NCBI RefSeq assembly: GCF_023347235.1
Contig: NZ_CP094467.1
Location: forward strand, 496,001-560,000
From: Faecalibacterium sp. I4-1-79
Lineage (GTDB): Bacteria > Bacillota > Clostridia > Oscillospirales > Ruminococcaceae
Reading direction: 5' to 3'
DNA length: 64,000 nt
Shown piece by piece: positions 53,474 through 61,337 of the stretch. Under the pieces are notes generated by a model. It made no database searches. It saw nothing but the letters and a program-made list of their open reading frames with translations, and was not told the origin of the DNA. Within the stretch, counting starts at the first letter, position 1. Every line of letters starts with the position of its first letter. A program made the position numbers and the translations under genes.

Positions 53474-53486
53474 GGAGGAACGCTTT

Positions 53487-53840
53487 ATGACCTTTAATGC
53501 AATGACCGAACGTTACGAAGAAATCACGGTTTGCGGAAAGCCTGCGCTGTTCACCAGCATCCGTATCAAGAGAGATACTGTCCCGGACGGCCTGTACGCC
53601 TACGATGTCCGGCATGATGATGAGTGCCGGGGCATCCCTTGTGAGATCGCGCCCTTTGTGATGGTCAACCACTGGGGCACCATCATCCTTGCGGAACCTC
53701 TGGAACTACCGAACAATGGGCGGCGATATATTGACGAGGACACCGACTGGAACTATGCTCCGTTTGGAGGAACAGAGAAAAATCAAAAGCCATGTGTCAC
53801 AGTGGAAGAATTTATAGAGACCTATTTGAAGCAGGAATAG
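53487..53840 (+). CDS. LPD28-domain small protein
   Basis: A 117-residue protein matching the large-polyvalent-protein-associated domain 28: YEEITVCGKPALFTSIRIKR, VPDGLYAYDVRHDDE, VMVNHWGTIILAEPLEL. The family is found in mobile elements of gut Firmicutes, alone or fused in giant polyvalent proteins. Activity unknown. AAGGAGGAA precedes ATG 53487. It ends the operon that starts with the 34-residue peptide. Confidence 0.8.
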   Translation: MTFNAMTERYEEITVCGKPALFTSIRIKRDTVPDGLYAYDVRHDDECRGIPCEIAPFVMVNHWGTIILAEPLELPNNGRRYIDEDTDWNYAPFGGTEKNQKPCVTVEEFIETYLKQE

Positions 53841-53861
53841 CAGAAAACTTGTGCCGAAAAG

Positions 53862-53966
53862 GTATTAAAAATGCCGTTCGTCATTTTAGCGTTATCAATC
53901 TGCTAAGATAAATTGCCCAATCTCGCTGTAATTGATACTTTTCTGCACCTACGGCATTTTTGATAC
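53862..53966. repeat. Long-spaced inverted repeat upstream of the resolvase
   Basis: GTATTAAAAATGCCGT (53862-53877) and ACGGCATTTTTGATAC (53951-53966) are complementary at 15 of 16 positions, 73 bases apart, just before the serine resolvase gene. It could be the recombination site, the operator, or an end of a small element. Confidence 0.6.
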
Positions 53967-53981
53967 AGAAAGAAAAAAGTT

Positions 53982-54698
53982 ATGAGTATTTATGGCTATT
54001 GCAGAATTTCCACTGCAAAACAGAGTATCGACCGCCAGATCCGCAACATCAAGGCAGAATACCCGACTGCCCACATTGTACAGGAAGCCTACACCGGCAC
54101 ATCCATTTTTCGCCCGGAATGGCTGAAGCTCTACCGGATTCTGAGAGCCGGAGATGTGGTAGTGTTCGATTCGGTGTCCCGGATGTCCAGAAATGCAGAA
54201 GAAGGTTTTACTCTGTACGAAGACCTTTACCACAAGGGCATCCGGCTGGTGTTCTTGAAAGAGCACCACATCGACACCGAGACCTACAAAAAAGCCCTGT
54301 CCGGCAGCATTGCCATGACAGGGACAAATGTGGACTTCATCTTGAAGGGCATCAACGAGTATCTGATGGCCTTGGCAAAGGAGCAGATCAAACTGGCCTT
54401 TGAGCAGTCCGAAAAAGAAGTTGCCGATCTGCACCAGCGCACCCGTGAGGGCCTTTTGACCGCCCGGCTGAACGGCAAGCAGGTTGGCCGTAAGAAAGGC
54501 ATTGGCTTTGAAACCAAAAAGTCCAAAGCAGCCAAGGAGAAGATCCGTGCCCATTGTAAGGCGTTTGGCGGCACATTGGATGACATGGAGTGCATGAAAT
54601 TGACTGGACTTGCCCGGAATACATATTATAAGTATAAGAGGCAGATTCGGGCTGATTTGACTGACGAGGGAAAACTTAAAAAGGAAGAGCTGTTATGA
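53982..54698 (+). CDS. Serine resolvase/invertase-family recombinase
   Basis: A 238-residue small serine recombinase: catalytic Ser10 in MSIYGYCRISTAKQSIDRQ, the VVVFDSVSRMSRN motif, a long dimer helix and a C-terminal helix-turn-helix (LDDMECMKLTGLARNTYYKYK). Such enzymes resolve plasmid dimers or invert or resolve mobile DNA. The inverted repeat just upstream is a candidate crossover site. The ribosome-binding site is weak (AGAAAG). The stop overlaps the next small gene by 4 bases. Confidence 0.88.
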   Translation: MSIYGYCRISTAKQSIDRQIRNIKAEYPTAHIVQEAYTGTSIFRPEWLKLYRILRAGDVVVFDSVSRMSRNAEEGFTLYEDLYHKGIRLVFLKEHHIDTETYKKALSGSIAMTGTNVDFILKGINEYLMALAKEQIKLAFEQSEKEVADLHQRTREGLLTARLNGKQVGRKKGIGFETKKSKAAKEKIRAHCKAFGGTLDDMECMKLTGLARNTYYKYKRQIRADLTDEGKLKKEELL

Positions 54699-54835
54699 AA
54701 AACGAAAAATGTGTAAAAGATGAACCCCATAGCGACTTTACAAAGGAGGAACAACAGGAATTTTTGAAGTTGTTGAATCGCATAACCCCGGAACAGCGTG
54801 AAGCACTGAAAAAAGTTCTGAAGTCCTTTATCTAA
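54695..54835 (+). CDS. 46-residue protein coupled to the resolvase
   Basis: A short acidic protein, MKNEKCVKDEPHSDFTKEE..., ending in a predicted helix EQREALKKVLKSFI. Its ATG overlaps the resolvase stop (ATGA) and a terminator follows at once. The final helix resembles a small dimerisation helix. Function unknown. Confidence 0.6.
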   Translation: MKNEKCVKDEPHSDFTKEEQQEFLKLLNRITPEQREALKKVLKSFI

Positions 54836-54836
54836 T

Positions 54837-54884
54837 GAAGAAGGATGCCAGGTGACGCAATGGTCGCCGGCATCCTTCTTTTTT
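54837..54884 (+). terminator. Terminator of the resolvase unit
   Basis: GAAGAAGGATGCC and GGCATCCTTCTT form a 12-bp stem with a T-run of six. Confidence 0.85.
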
Positions 54885-54897
54885 GTAAGGGTTTGCT

Positions 54898-55230
54898 TTA
54901 TTCAGGCAGAAATGCCCGAATCAAATCCAAAATAGCGGTTCTTTGCGAGGGCGAAAGTCTATCCCAGATGGTCAAAAGGGATTTCTGCTCCTCTGTCAAA
55001 TGGTGAACAGCAGCGTCCTCTTCAAAAAATTGCGAGAGTGTGATGCCAAAGCCGTGACATATTTTTTCAATAGAGGTCACATTAGGCTGAAGATTTCTTC
55101 TGCGCCACGTTGATAAGGTGGATTGCGTTAGACCGGAGTTCTCGGCAAGTGTGTATTCAGACCATCCACGAGCCAACCGCTCCCGGTCGATCCTTCCCAG
55201 AATGTCAAAGTTTGGTTTCTCGCGTTCCAT
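54898..55230 (-). CDS. XRE-family transcriptional regulator
   Basis: A 110-residue regulator with an N-terminal helix-turn-helix (LARGWSEYTLAENSGLTQSTLSTWRRRNLQPNVTSIEKICHGFGITLSQFF, residues ~18-70) and a short C-terminal dimerisation helix (SPSQRTAILDLIRAFL). AAGGAGGTCT lies upstream of the ATG. It is divergent from two membrane-protein genes; three AAATCGTA words lie between, so it very likely represses its own gene and the divergent operon, as phage-type repressors do. Confidence 0.9.
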   Translation of the reverse strand: MEREKPNFDILGRIDRERLARGWSEYTLAENSGLTQSTLSTWRRRNLQPNVTSIEKICHGFGITLSQFFEEDAAVHHLTEEQKSLLTIWDRLSPSQRTAILDLIRAFLPE

Positions 55231-55249
55231 GTCATAGACCTCCTTGGAT

Positions 55250-55312
55250 AAATCGTAGTGTTACTTACGATTTTAAGGGTGGATAGCTTGACATGTAATT
55301 CTATAAATCGTA
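55250..55312. promoter_or_regulatory. XRE operator sites
   Basis: AAATCGTA (55250-55257) and its inverse TACGATTT (55266-55273) form a dyad with an 8-base centre, next to the XRE start; a third AAATCGTA (55305-55312) overlaps the -10 of the divergent promoter. Confidence 0.7.
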
Positions 55313-55316
55313 TAAT
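55288..55316 (+). promoter_or_regulatory. Promoter of the membrane-protein genes
   Basis: TTGACA and TATAAT, both perfect hexamers, are separated by exactly 17 bases. One operator word lies on the -10. Confidence 0.85.
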
Positions 55317-55446
55317 TTTTACAAGATAAATCCAATTACAGGCGAGTGCATTGAGCGTTATGGAAAAGGGGATGAATCGAAAACAGCAAGTTGCAAGGGT
55401 TCAATTCTGTGTGGCGGTACATTTGAGAAAGGTTGGAGCAAAAAAG

Positions 55447-55632
55447 ATGGAAATGGTTGTCTTTATCGTGTATTGTGTGTTGAGTTACTGGGCGGTCGGG
55501 CAGACCATCTACGCAAACAAAATTCAAATTGGGCCAATGAAGGATATTTTCCTGACAAGATTTGTTCTTGGCGTGCTGCTGGGACTGATTTTGATTCCAG
55601 TGGCGATTCTGAAAAAGCTGTTCATCCATTGA
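55447..55632 (+). CDS. Small two-helix membrane protein
   Basis: A 61-residue protein with two membrane helices (VVFIVYCVLSYWAVGQ and FVLGVLLGLILIPVAIL) joined by a short polar loop. TTGGAG lies 8 bases before ATG 55447, which is why I prefer it; in-frame ATGs at 55360 and 55372 would add a basic lead. It lies behind a perfect promoter controlled by the XRE operator, so it is a regulated element gene. It is coupled closely to the larger membrane protein. Function unknown. Confidence 0.6.
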   Translation: MEMVVFIVYCVLSYWAVGQTIYANKIQIGPMKDIFLTRFVLGVLLGLILIPVAILKKLFIH

Positions 55633-55648
55633 GATGGGAGGAAACATC

Positions 55649-57253
55649 ATGAAAGAACGATTTGAAATCTATGATGGCAGTGCAGAAGCTAAAAAAGCCA
55701 AAGGAAAATCCAAAAATCTGAGCGGCTTTCATCCGCTGTTTACCGCAGCTGCCCGCAGAAGCATTGCGCTGGATTCCTTAAAGATCTGGCTGCTGCTGGG
55801 GTTCGTTGTGGGCGTGGTGACAGGTGTTGCAACCGGTGCCGGAGCAGTGTCGGTCCTTTTGGGGCTTCTGATCGCCGCAGTGATCTACTTCGGCTTCCGG
55901 GATGATGTCTACAAAAAAGTATACGGCCCGGAGCATGATAGAGGCCAGCTGCCGTTGCCGGAAGGAATGAGCTGGGAGGAAGCCGTAGACCGCATCCGCC
56001 GTGGATTTGCCAACCCGGACGTTGAACAGGTCACAGATACTGCGGATGCCATGACCTTTTACAGCAAAAAGCGTGGTACTTATCAACTGAAAAACACAGC
56101 CGATGGTCTGAAAATGACCATCCTGACCAAACCGTCCAAAAGCAGTAAGAAAGAATATCTGTATGCAGTTTTCAGCAGCGTTCTGCTGTCGCAGGTGATC
56201 GCCATCCTGTACCCTGAAAAAATTTCTGCGGAGCAGGTGGAAGAAGAAAAGGCAGCGGTTCGGAAGCTGTTCGGCGCACACAAGATGCCGTTGTTGATTG
56301 AGCTGGCGATTACGGCGGCGTTTGTCGCGTTTGCGGTATATATGTTATATCCTGTGCTTTACTCAGACAATGCTCGCTCCAAAGGAATTTCGGACGGATA
56401 CTTTAGTGCTTTTCCGGCAGGAGCAACGGTTGGCGAGGTATTGGACGATTTTTTTGCAAATGGAACGTGGGAAAACTATGAACAGGACGGAGTGACTTTT
56501 GTCCACTACAGCGGTGAGTGCGTCAGCACACAAACGGGAGAAAAAGCCACCGTTGGCATCTATTTCAAGTTGAATGATGACGGCTCTTTTGAAATCGACC
56601 GGATGACCATGGACGGTGAAACGATGAACCTATTAAGGCAGAACATCACGCTTTCCGAGATCAGTAACAGCTATTGCAACGATCATGGAATTGCCAGCAG
56701 CAATGCGCTTGACGAATTGGAAAATGCTTTGGATGATGCGCTTGCAGATTCATCTTCCAGCGTCAGCATGGCAGAACCTGAGAGCGAAACCTACACAGAG
56801 GATACGGATTCCGACAATTCTGCCCAGACGGCTACCAGATCAGACCGTAAAGTTGTTAGCACGAATGGAATGGATACCTATTCGGAACTTTCTGGCGAGA
56901 TCTCTGTAGACGTCAACTCCTATGAGTTTGGAGAAATGCCGGAAAGCACGAAAGAGTACTACCTCAGCTATGGGAGTGATTTTAAGACTGCATGGCTGAA
57001 TGCAATGTATACGGATGTATACGAATACAGTGGAAAGTATAGCAATCTGGATGCTTTGTCACGATTTATAGAGTATCTGAAGTTTTACGATGAAGCTACT
57101 GATTATATGGAAGTTGAGGGGATGATACAAGACCTTCATGAGATATGGTATGATTTTGACATCGAAACATTGACGGAGGAAGATGCGGGAGTATATGTGG
57201 ACAGAGTGATTCAGATGGCTGAAGCCAACGGTGCTGAAATACAGATTTGGTAA
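55649..57253 (+). CDS. Large membrane protein of unknown function
   Basis: A 534-residue protein. Two adjacent membrane helices (about 50-90, IWLLLGFVVGVVTGVATGAGA and the following VLLGLLIAAVIYFGF) are followed by a soluble domain of ~100 residues, a third helix (~222-240), then a large polar domain with a Ser/Asp/Thr-rich linker (about 385-415) and an all-helical C terminus. The KSSKKEYLYAVFSS region resembles YcxB-like soluble domains weakly. GGGAGG precedes ATG 55649. Being in the XRE-controlled unit, it could be a surface or exclusion protein, but that is speculation. Confidence 0.6.
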   Translation: MKERFEIYDGSAEAKKAKGKSKNLSGFHPLFTAAARRSIALDSLKIWLLLGFVVGVVTGVATGAGAVSVLLGLLIAAVIYFGFRDDVYKKVYGPEHDRGQLPLPEGMSWEEAVDRIRRGFANPDVEQVTDTADAMTFYSKKRGTYQLKNTADGLKMTILTKPSKSSKKEYLYAVFSSVLLSQVIAILYPEKISAEQVEEEKAAVRKLFGAHKMPLLIELAITAAFVAFAVYMLYPVLYSDNARSKGISDGYFSAFPAGATVGEVLDDFFANGTWENYEQDGVTFVHYSGECVSTQTGEKATVGIYFKLNDDGSFEIDRMTMDGETMNLLRQNITLSEISNSYCNDHGIASSNALDELENALDDALADSSSSVSMAEPESETYTEDTDSDNSAQTATRSDRKVVSTNGMDTYSELSGEISVDVNSYEFGEMPESTKEYYLSYGSDFKTAWLNAMYTDVYEYSGKYSNLDALSRFIEYLKFYDEATDYMEVEGMIQDLHEIWYDFDIETLTEEDAGVYVDRVIQMAEANGAEIQIW

Positions 57254-57384
57254 AAGTACAAGAGTGTAAAATCCTTCTGGAAATTTGGCGGACGAACGCA
57301 TTAAAAATCAATAAGATTAAATCCCGCTGGATTCCTGCTGCGGAGTCCAACGGGATTCTTTTTGCCCCAAACGAAGGATACGGC

Positions 57385-57561
57385 TCACTGACAGTGGCTC
57401 ATATACTGGATCAGGTCTTGTTTGTAAACCTTCCAGAGTTTTCCCATCTTGAAGGCGGGAATTTCGCCGCTGTTCAGAAGACGAAGCAGTAGATTTCTTC
57501 CAACATGTGTAATTTCCATGACCTGCCGGAAGCTCAGGACATCGGGATAGTTGTCTAGCAT
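57385..57561 (-). CDS. Excisionase-family DNA-binding protein (58 residues)
   Basis: A short gene below usual size limits: MLDNYPDVLSFRQVMEIT..., then HVGRNLLLRLLNSGEIPAFKMGKLWKV. This is the winged-helix pattern of MerR-like excisionases (LSxxEVAExLxVSxxTVxRLIxxGxIPAxKxGxxWRI). GGAG lies 10 bases upstream. It is downstream of the Rep gene on the same strand; in related elements a tyrosine integrase would follow, but none is found before 57254, where an oppositely directed gene ends. Confidence 0.75.
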   Translation of the reverse strand: MLDNYPDVLSFRQVMEITHVGRNLLLRLLNSGEIPAFKMGKLWKVYKQDLIQYMSHCQ

Positions 57562-57632
57562 TGAAAATCAACTCCATTCTTGTGATTCTGGTGAATTTTC
57601 GTTCTGTTTTGCACGGATCATTTTTTGTTCGC

Positions 57633-58736
57633 TCAAAGCCCTTGTATCCTTGTGCATAAGGGCGCACATGGAAATCTGCCGCATTGACGATCGTTCAGGA
57701 TGCGGCAAGGGATGATCACGTCGTTGATCTCTAATTTTTCCAAAGCCTTTGCGATTTTCTTTTTATGATGTATCTTATCAGTCAGTTCCGGCTCATCCTG
57801 CGCTGCGATATACGCAGCGACAAGTTCTTTGGTATCGTCATCAAGGTTGCTCGTTTGTACGGCTTTCAGAGCAGTTGGAACGTTATACCACGAATGCTTG
57901 CCAAAAAAATCGACGGCATACCGATATAGAAAGAACGGAATATCATCGCTGATTTTATCAAAATAATGAAACAGCGCATGATTCCTAAACCGGAGTTTTG
58001 AAGATTCCAACTTATCGTGTTCAAATTCTTTCAGACTGGGGCGCTTTAATTGAATTTCATATCGAATCAGATTTTTTGAGCGTTCCAAATCATCTGGAGA
58101 AATCGGATAGCTCTCCTTTTCACAATTCAAGAGCTGCTGATGCTTGTCATAGAGTGCAAAATCGTACCATGTTTTTTCAAATTTACAGCTTCGGATCTCA
58201 TTGTGCTGGTTATAGTGCAGTGCGCGACCTTTCCTGTACGGGTCAACGCTTCCTGCATAACGAATAATTTTTACCATCAGCGAGGGATCGCATTTCACAT
58301 AGAAGTCTTGTGTAATATCCAACCGATGTATTTTCCATTTAACAGACTCCTCAATTTCAAGGAGTCCAAGCTGCTCCAATTCATCCAGAAATGCCTGCTC
58401 TTGCATGACCAAACCTTCTGGTGATAAGTCTGTTAAACTTAAACGAGATGGATCACCTGCAATCCGAGCGAGGTTCACACCAGATAACGTTATGTATCGC
58501 TTCTTAAAATCTGGATAATCTGCCAATGTGATGGTCAAACCGCCATCTTTTCTTTTATAAGAGTAGCCTTTTTTCGAGGAGCCATGATACGGAATCCGAT
58601 AGTATTTTCCAGCGGATACCATTTTTTGAATTGCCATAAAAACTGTGCGTTTCGCTTCGCAATCCGTGTACGTTCCGTTCACTTCAAATGTATGAATGGA
58701 AGGTGCTAAAAGTGGGAGTTTCTTTGCCATTGTCAT
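57633..58736 (-). CDS. Rolling-circle-type replication initiator (Rep_trans-like)
   Basis: A 367-residue protein whose middle section WKIHRLDITQDFYVKCDP matches the conserved beta strand of Rep_trans/phage replication initiators, followed by TWYDFALYDKHQQLL and LIRYEIQLKRPSLKEFEHDKL, segments usual in such Reps. These nick DNA to start rolling-circle replication. A catalytic tyrosine is plausible (TWYDFALYDK) but not proven. I choose ATG 58736, 6 bases after GAGGTG, over the GTG at 58745. With the excisionase it forms the Rep-Xis part of an IME. Confidence 0.78.
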   Translation of the reverse strand: MTMAKKLPLLAPSIHTFEVNGTYTDCEAKRTVFMAIQKMVSAGKYYRIPYHGSSKKGYSYKRKDGGLTITLADYPDFKKRYITLSGVNLARIAGDPSRLSLTDLSPEGLVMQEQAFLDELEQLGLLEIEESVKWKIHRLDITQDFYVKCDPSLMVKIIRYAGSVDPYRKGRALHYNQHNEIRSCKFEKTWYDFALYDKHQQLLNCEKESYPISPDDLERSKNLIRYEIQLKRPSLKEFEHDKLESSKLRFRNHALFHYFDKISDDIPFFLYRYAVDFFGKHSWYNVPTALKAVQTSNLDDDTKELVAAYIAAQDEPELTDKIHHKKKIAKALEKLEINDVIIPCRILNDRQCGRFPCAPLCTRIQGL

Positions 58737-59072
58737 AAAAAACACCTCATTTTGTGATTTATCAGGATGTTATGAATCAAATAGAAATTGATCGGGAGGA
58801 ACAACGACTATAAAAACGCATAGCATTCTATCTGGTGATTTATGACACTGTTATCCATAGATCGAAATCTAATAGAATGATAATAAACTGCTTTTTGGGG
58901 CTTTCTTATAGGGCGATTTGATCAAAGGCAGCGTATTTTCTATCTTTGCACTTCAAATTCATTGTGACAAATGAAAAAATCATTACAGATCACAGTAAAT
59001 CCAGTTTCGACATTTGGGATGGTTTTCGTCCGATCAGACAGGTCTGGTTTTCTTTATCAAGAGCCAGCGGGC
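58737..59072. other. AT-rich non-coding stretch upstream of Rep
   Basis: No gene is supported. Two direct 20-base repeats, starting GTGATTTAT and ending TGTTAT, lie at 58754-58773 and 58835-58854 and match at 16 of 20 positions. They could be Rep-binding sites or part of an origin. Confidence 0.35.
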
Positions 59073-59073
59073 A

Positions 59074-59120
59074 TTTTGTGTCTTGTTTTGTGAGTGGAAA
59101 GAAGGTACAATAATAGCAAA
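59074..59120 (+). repeat. Promoter-bearing 47-bp repeat, left copy
   Basis: Matches the copy at 62264-62310 at 40 of 47 positions. It contains TTGTTT and TACAAT 17 bases apart, and the gene at 59146 follows, so this copy is a working promoter candidate. Confidence 0.75.
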
Positions 59121-59145
59121 TGACTCACATCTGCGAGGTGATACC

Positions 59146-59589
59146 ATGCTGAACATCTACTTTGGAGATATGCCGGAGGCAGTCTACAATACGTCGGTCT
59201 ATTTTAACTATACCTACGAGGACGAGTGGCTGACTTCTGACTTTGCTAAAGAGGTCATCAAGAAAATTGATAAGTCCGACGTCAAAGGCCCTCATGCGGT
59301 GGAAAGCCCGGTTCTGGGGGTCATCTCGCCGGAAAAACTGTCTGGCGGCACGAAAACGCTTTTGCTGATGGCAAACGACCCGGAAAAGGTATTCAATGCC
59401 TCGACTTGTGGCGATAACTGTGCACCTTTTATTCTGAAGCTGGCGAAAAAGAAGAACTTGACCATCAACCTGCGGCATCTCATGGATTTCGGCAAGAAGA
59501 AATTCCCGGTGGATGTGAAAGTACTGAATACCGGTGATGTGGTGCACAGCATGGAAGAACTGATGCCGATTGCATTTCAGTTTGTGTGA
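59146..59589 (+). CDS. DUF4869-family protein
   Basis: A 147-residue protein with the DUF4869 pattern: MLNIYFGDMPEAVYNTSVYF at the start, LGVISPEKLSGGTKTLLLM, and FNASTCGDNCAPFILKLA with two conserved cysteines, then NLRHLMDFGKK. Function is not known. GCGAGGTG precedes ATG 59146, behind the repeat-borne promoter. An in-frame extension from 59014 has no support. It is followed by a restriction-gene remnant and the Septu genes, so it may belong to the same defence cargo. Confidence 0.8.
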   Translation: MLNIYFGDMPEAVYNTSVYFNYTYEDEWLTSDFAKEVIKKIDKSDVKGPHAVESPVLGVISPEKLSGGTKTLLLMANDPEKVFNASTCGDNCAPFILKLAKKKNLTINLRHLMDFGKKKFPVDVKVLNTGDVVHSMEELMPIAFQFV

Positions 59590-59656
59590 CAGCTGAAAGT
59601 GAGTTTTTTTTTGACGAATTGAAATGAAATTCTGAGATTGATGTTTTTCGGTTGCT

Positions 59657-59929
59657 ATGGTAAAAAAGCAGGTTGCTGATCTGCCCGCCATCGTCAGTAA
59701 AGACGAAGCCTATCAGAATGCTATAAAAAACTCAGATGCACGGAATGCTCGTGTTGAAAGCGACCGTGCAACGATGCAGGCGATTCTCGATTCCATGAGT
59801 ACGACGATTGAACTGTATAAGGCAGTGAACGAAAACCCGGCACTCTGTAGGTGGATTCAGGATATGGTTTTTGCCAACACGTATCAGACTTCGCCGCCTG
59901 CCAAAGAAGATCAGCCTGATTTCGATTGA
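59657..59929 (+). pseudogene. Remnant of a type I restriction subunit R gene (3' end)
   Basis: An open frame of 90 residues. AYQNAIKNSDARNARVESDR, then a helix ending WIQDMVFANTY, resembles the last ~80 residues of Firmicute HsdR proteins (AYQNAxKNSDxQNAxIExDxAL ... ELxKxFxDNxxFxxWxxDxVFxxTY). None of the helicase or nuclease domains is present upstream, so it looks like the 3' tail of a deleted hsdR. A small independent protein is the alternative; no clear ribosome-binding site precedes ATG 59657. Confidence 0.55.
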
Positions 59930-60038
59930 AACACCAAAAGATATGTGATAAAATCAACTTATGATAGGGGATTATGCCCATCACCGGGTGCTCGGCCTAT
60001 CAATTCGCATGAAATCTGGATTTTGGAAGGAAGCAGCT

Positions 60039-61337
60039 ATGCGTATTGACAATCTGACCTTGAAGAATTTCAGGAACTTTGAAAATGCCGAGATTCCGCT
60101 GAATCCTAAAATGAATATTGTGATCGGCAACAACGGAAGCGGAAAAAGTTCTCTGCTTATGGGTGCATTGACCGCCGCCAGCACTTTCTTCCTTGGAATT
60201 GACTATGCTTCTCCACGCAGCATTAAAGCGGAAGACGTTCGCCATGTGGCGTATGAAACCAATAAAATTTACCAGCAGCGCGAAGTTTATCCGGTTGAAG
60301 TGTCCTGTCAGGGTGTTGTAAACGGTAGTGCTTGTACATGGTCTCGCTCTCTGAGTGGACCAAAATCCAACACTACCTATGGTGCTGCATCGGATCTGAA
60401 AAAAATTGCATCGGAACTTCAAAAAGAAGCAGCACTTCCTTCTTCGCAAACGGTACTGCCACTCATTGCTTACTATGGTACGGGTCGCCTGTGGGCACAA
60501 AAACAGGCGAAGCAGAAGGAAAAACAGAAGCTGAAGTCCCGCTTTGAAGGCTATCAGGACTGCATCGCAGAGCAGGCCACGGACAAGCAGCTTATGGAGT
60601 GGTTCAGCGACATGACTCTCCTTGTCAGTCAGGAAGGACCTATTCCGCAGGTGAGTGCAGTCCAGCGGGCGTTGGAATGCTGCTTTGCGGATTTGATCGA
60701 CCATGATGAAACGCAGCGCGTTAAGGTGGAATATCGCCAGAGGTATCGGGCGATTGTTGTTGAATACGTTAATCGGAATGGTGAACATGAGCTTCATCCG
60801 ATGTCTGAGATGAGTGATGGATACCGGTCTGTGCTGAATATGGTAGCAGATATTGCGCACCGGATGGCTGTTTTGAATCCTCAGCTCGGCGATTCTGTTT
60901 TGGAAACACCCGGTATCATCATCATTGATGAGATTGAATTGCACTTGCATCCCGGCTGGCAAAAGCGAATTCTGAATGATTTGACAACGGTTTTTCCCAA
61001 TATTCAGTTTATTGTATCCACGCATTCCCCGGAAGTGATTACTTCCTATAAGGATGCAAATCTTATTCTGCTGAAACATGAGGGCAGTGCAACACAAATC
61101 GATTCTGCCTATGGCAAGGATGTAAACACTGTTCTGCGAAGCATCCTGCTGGTTGGAGATCGTCCGATTGAAATTGAAAAGCTCTTTGATAAATTCTCGG
61201 AGCTTCTCCATAAGGAGGATTACGCAAAAGCCAAAGAGGTGCTGGGAAATCTGGAACAGATTTTGGGATATGATGATCCGTCCGTCTATGAGGCCAGAAG
61301 CAGTCTGGAAATCGAGCAAATGGAGTGGCCGGAATGA
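60039..61337 (+). CDS. ptuA: Septu defence ATPase PtuA
   Basis: A 432-residue AAA/SMC-like ATPase. It starts MRIDNLTLKNFRNFENAEI with Walker A GNNGSGKSS (30-38), has a MSDGYRSVLNMVADIAHR signature motif, Walker B IIIIDEIELHLHP (Asp297-Glu298) and the STHSPEVITS His-switch. Overlap by 4 bases with an HNH gene of the TIGR02646 type identifies it as PtuA of a Septu anti-phage system rather than a general RecF-like ATPase. In Septu, PtuA oligomers bind PtuB and ATP state controls nuclease action. GGAAGG precedes ATG 60039. Confidence 0.9.
   Translation: MRIDNLTLKNFRNFENAEIPLNPKMNIVIGNNGSGKSSLLMGALTAASTFFLGIDYASPRSIKAEDVRHVAYETNKIYQQREVYPVEVSCQGVVNGSACTWSRSLSGPKSNTTYGAASDLKKIASELQKEAALPSSQTVLPLIAYYGTGRLWAQKQAKQKEKQKLKSRFEGYQDCIAEQATDKQLMEWFSDMTLLVSQEGPIPQVSAVQRALECCFADLIDHDETQRVKVEYRQRYRAIVVEYVNRNGEHELHPMSEMSDGYRSVLNMVADIAHRMAVLNPQLGDSVLETPGIIIIDEIELHLHPGWQKRILNDLTTVFPNIQFIVSTHSPEVITSYKDANLILLKHEGSATQIDSAYGKDVNTVLRSILLVGDRPIEIEKLFDKFSELLHKEDYAKAKEVLGNLEQILGYDDPSVYEARSSLEIEQMEWPE

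Noticed and set aside
57317-57667. 116-codon minus-strand frame near the excisionase
   Set aside because: The frame one register away gives a recognisable 58-residue excisionase with its own ribosome-binding site; the longer frame has no family features.
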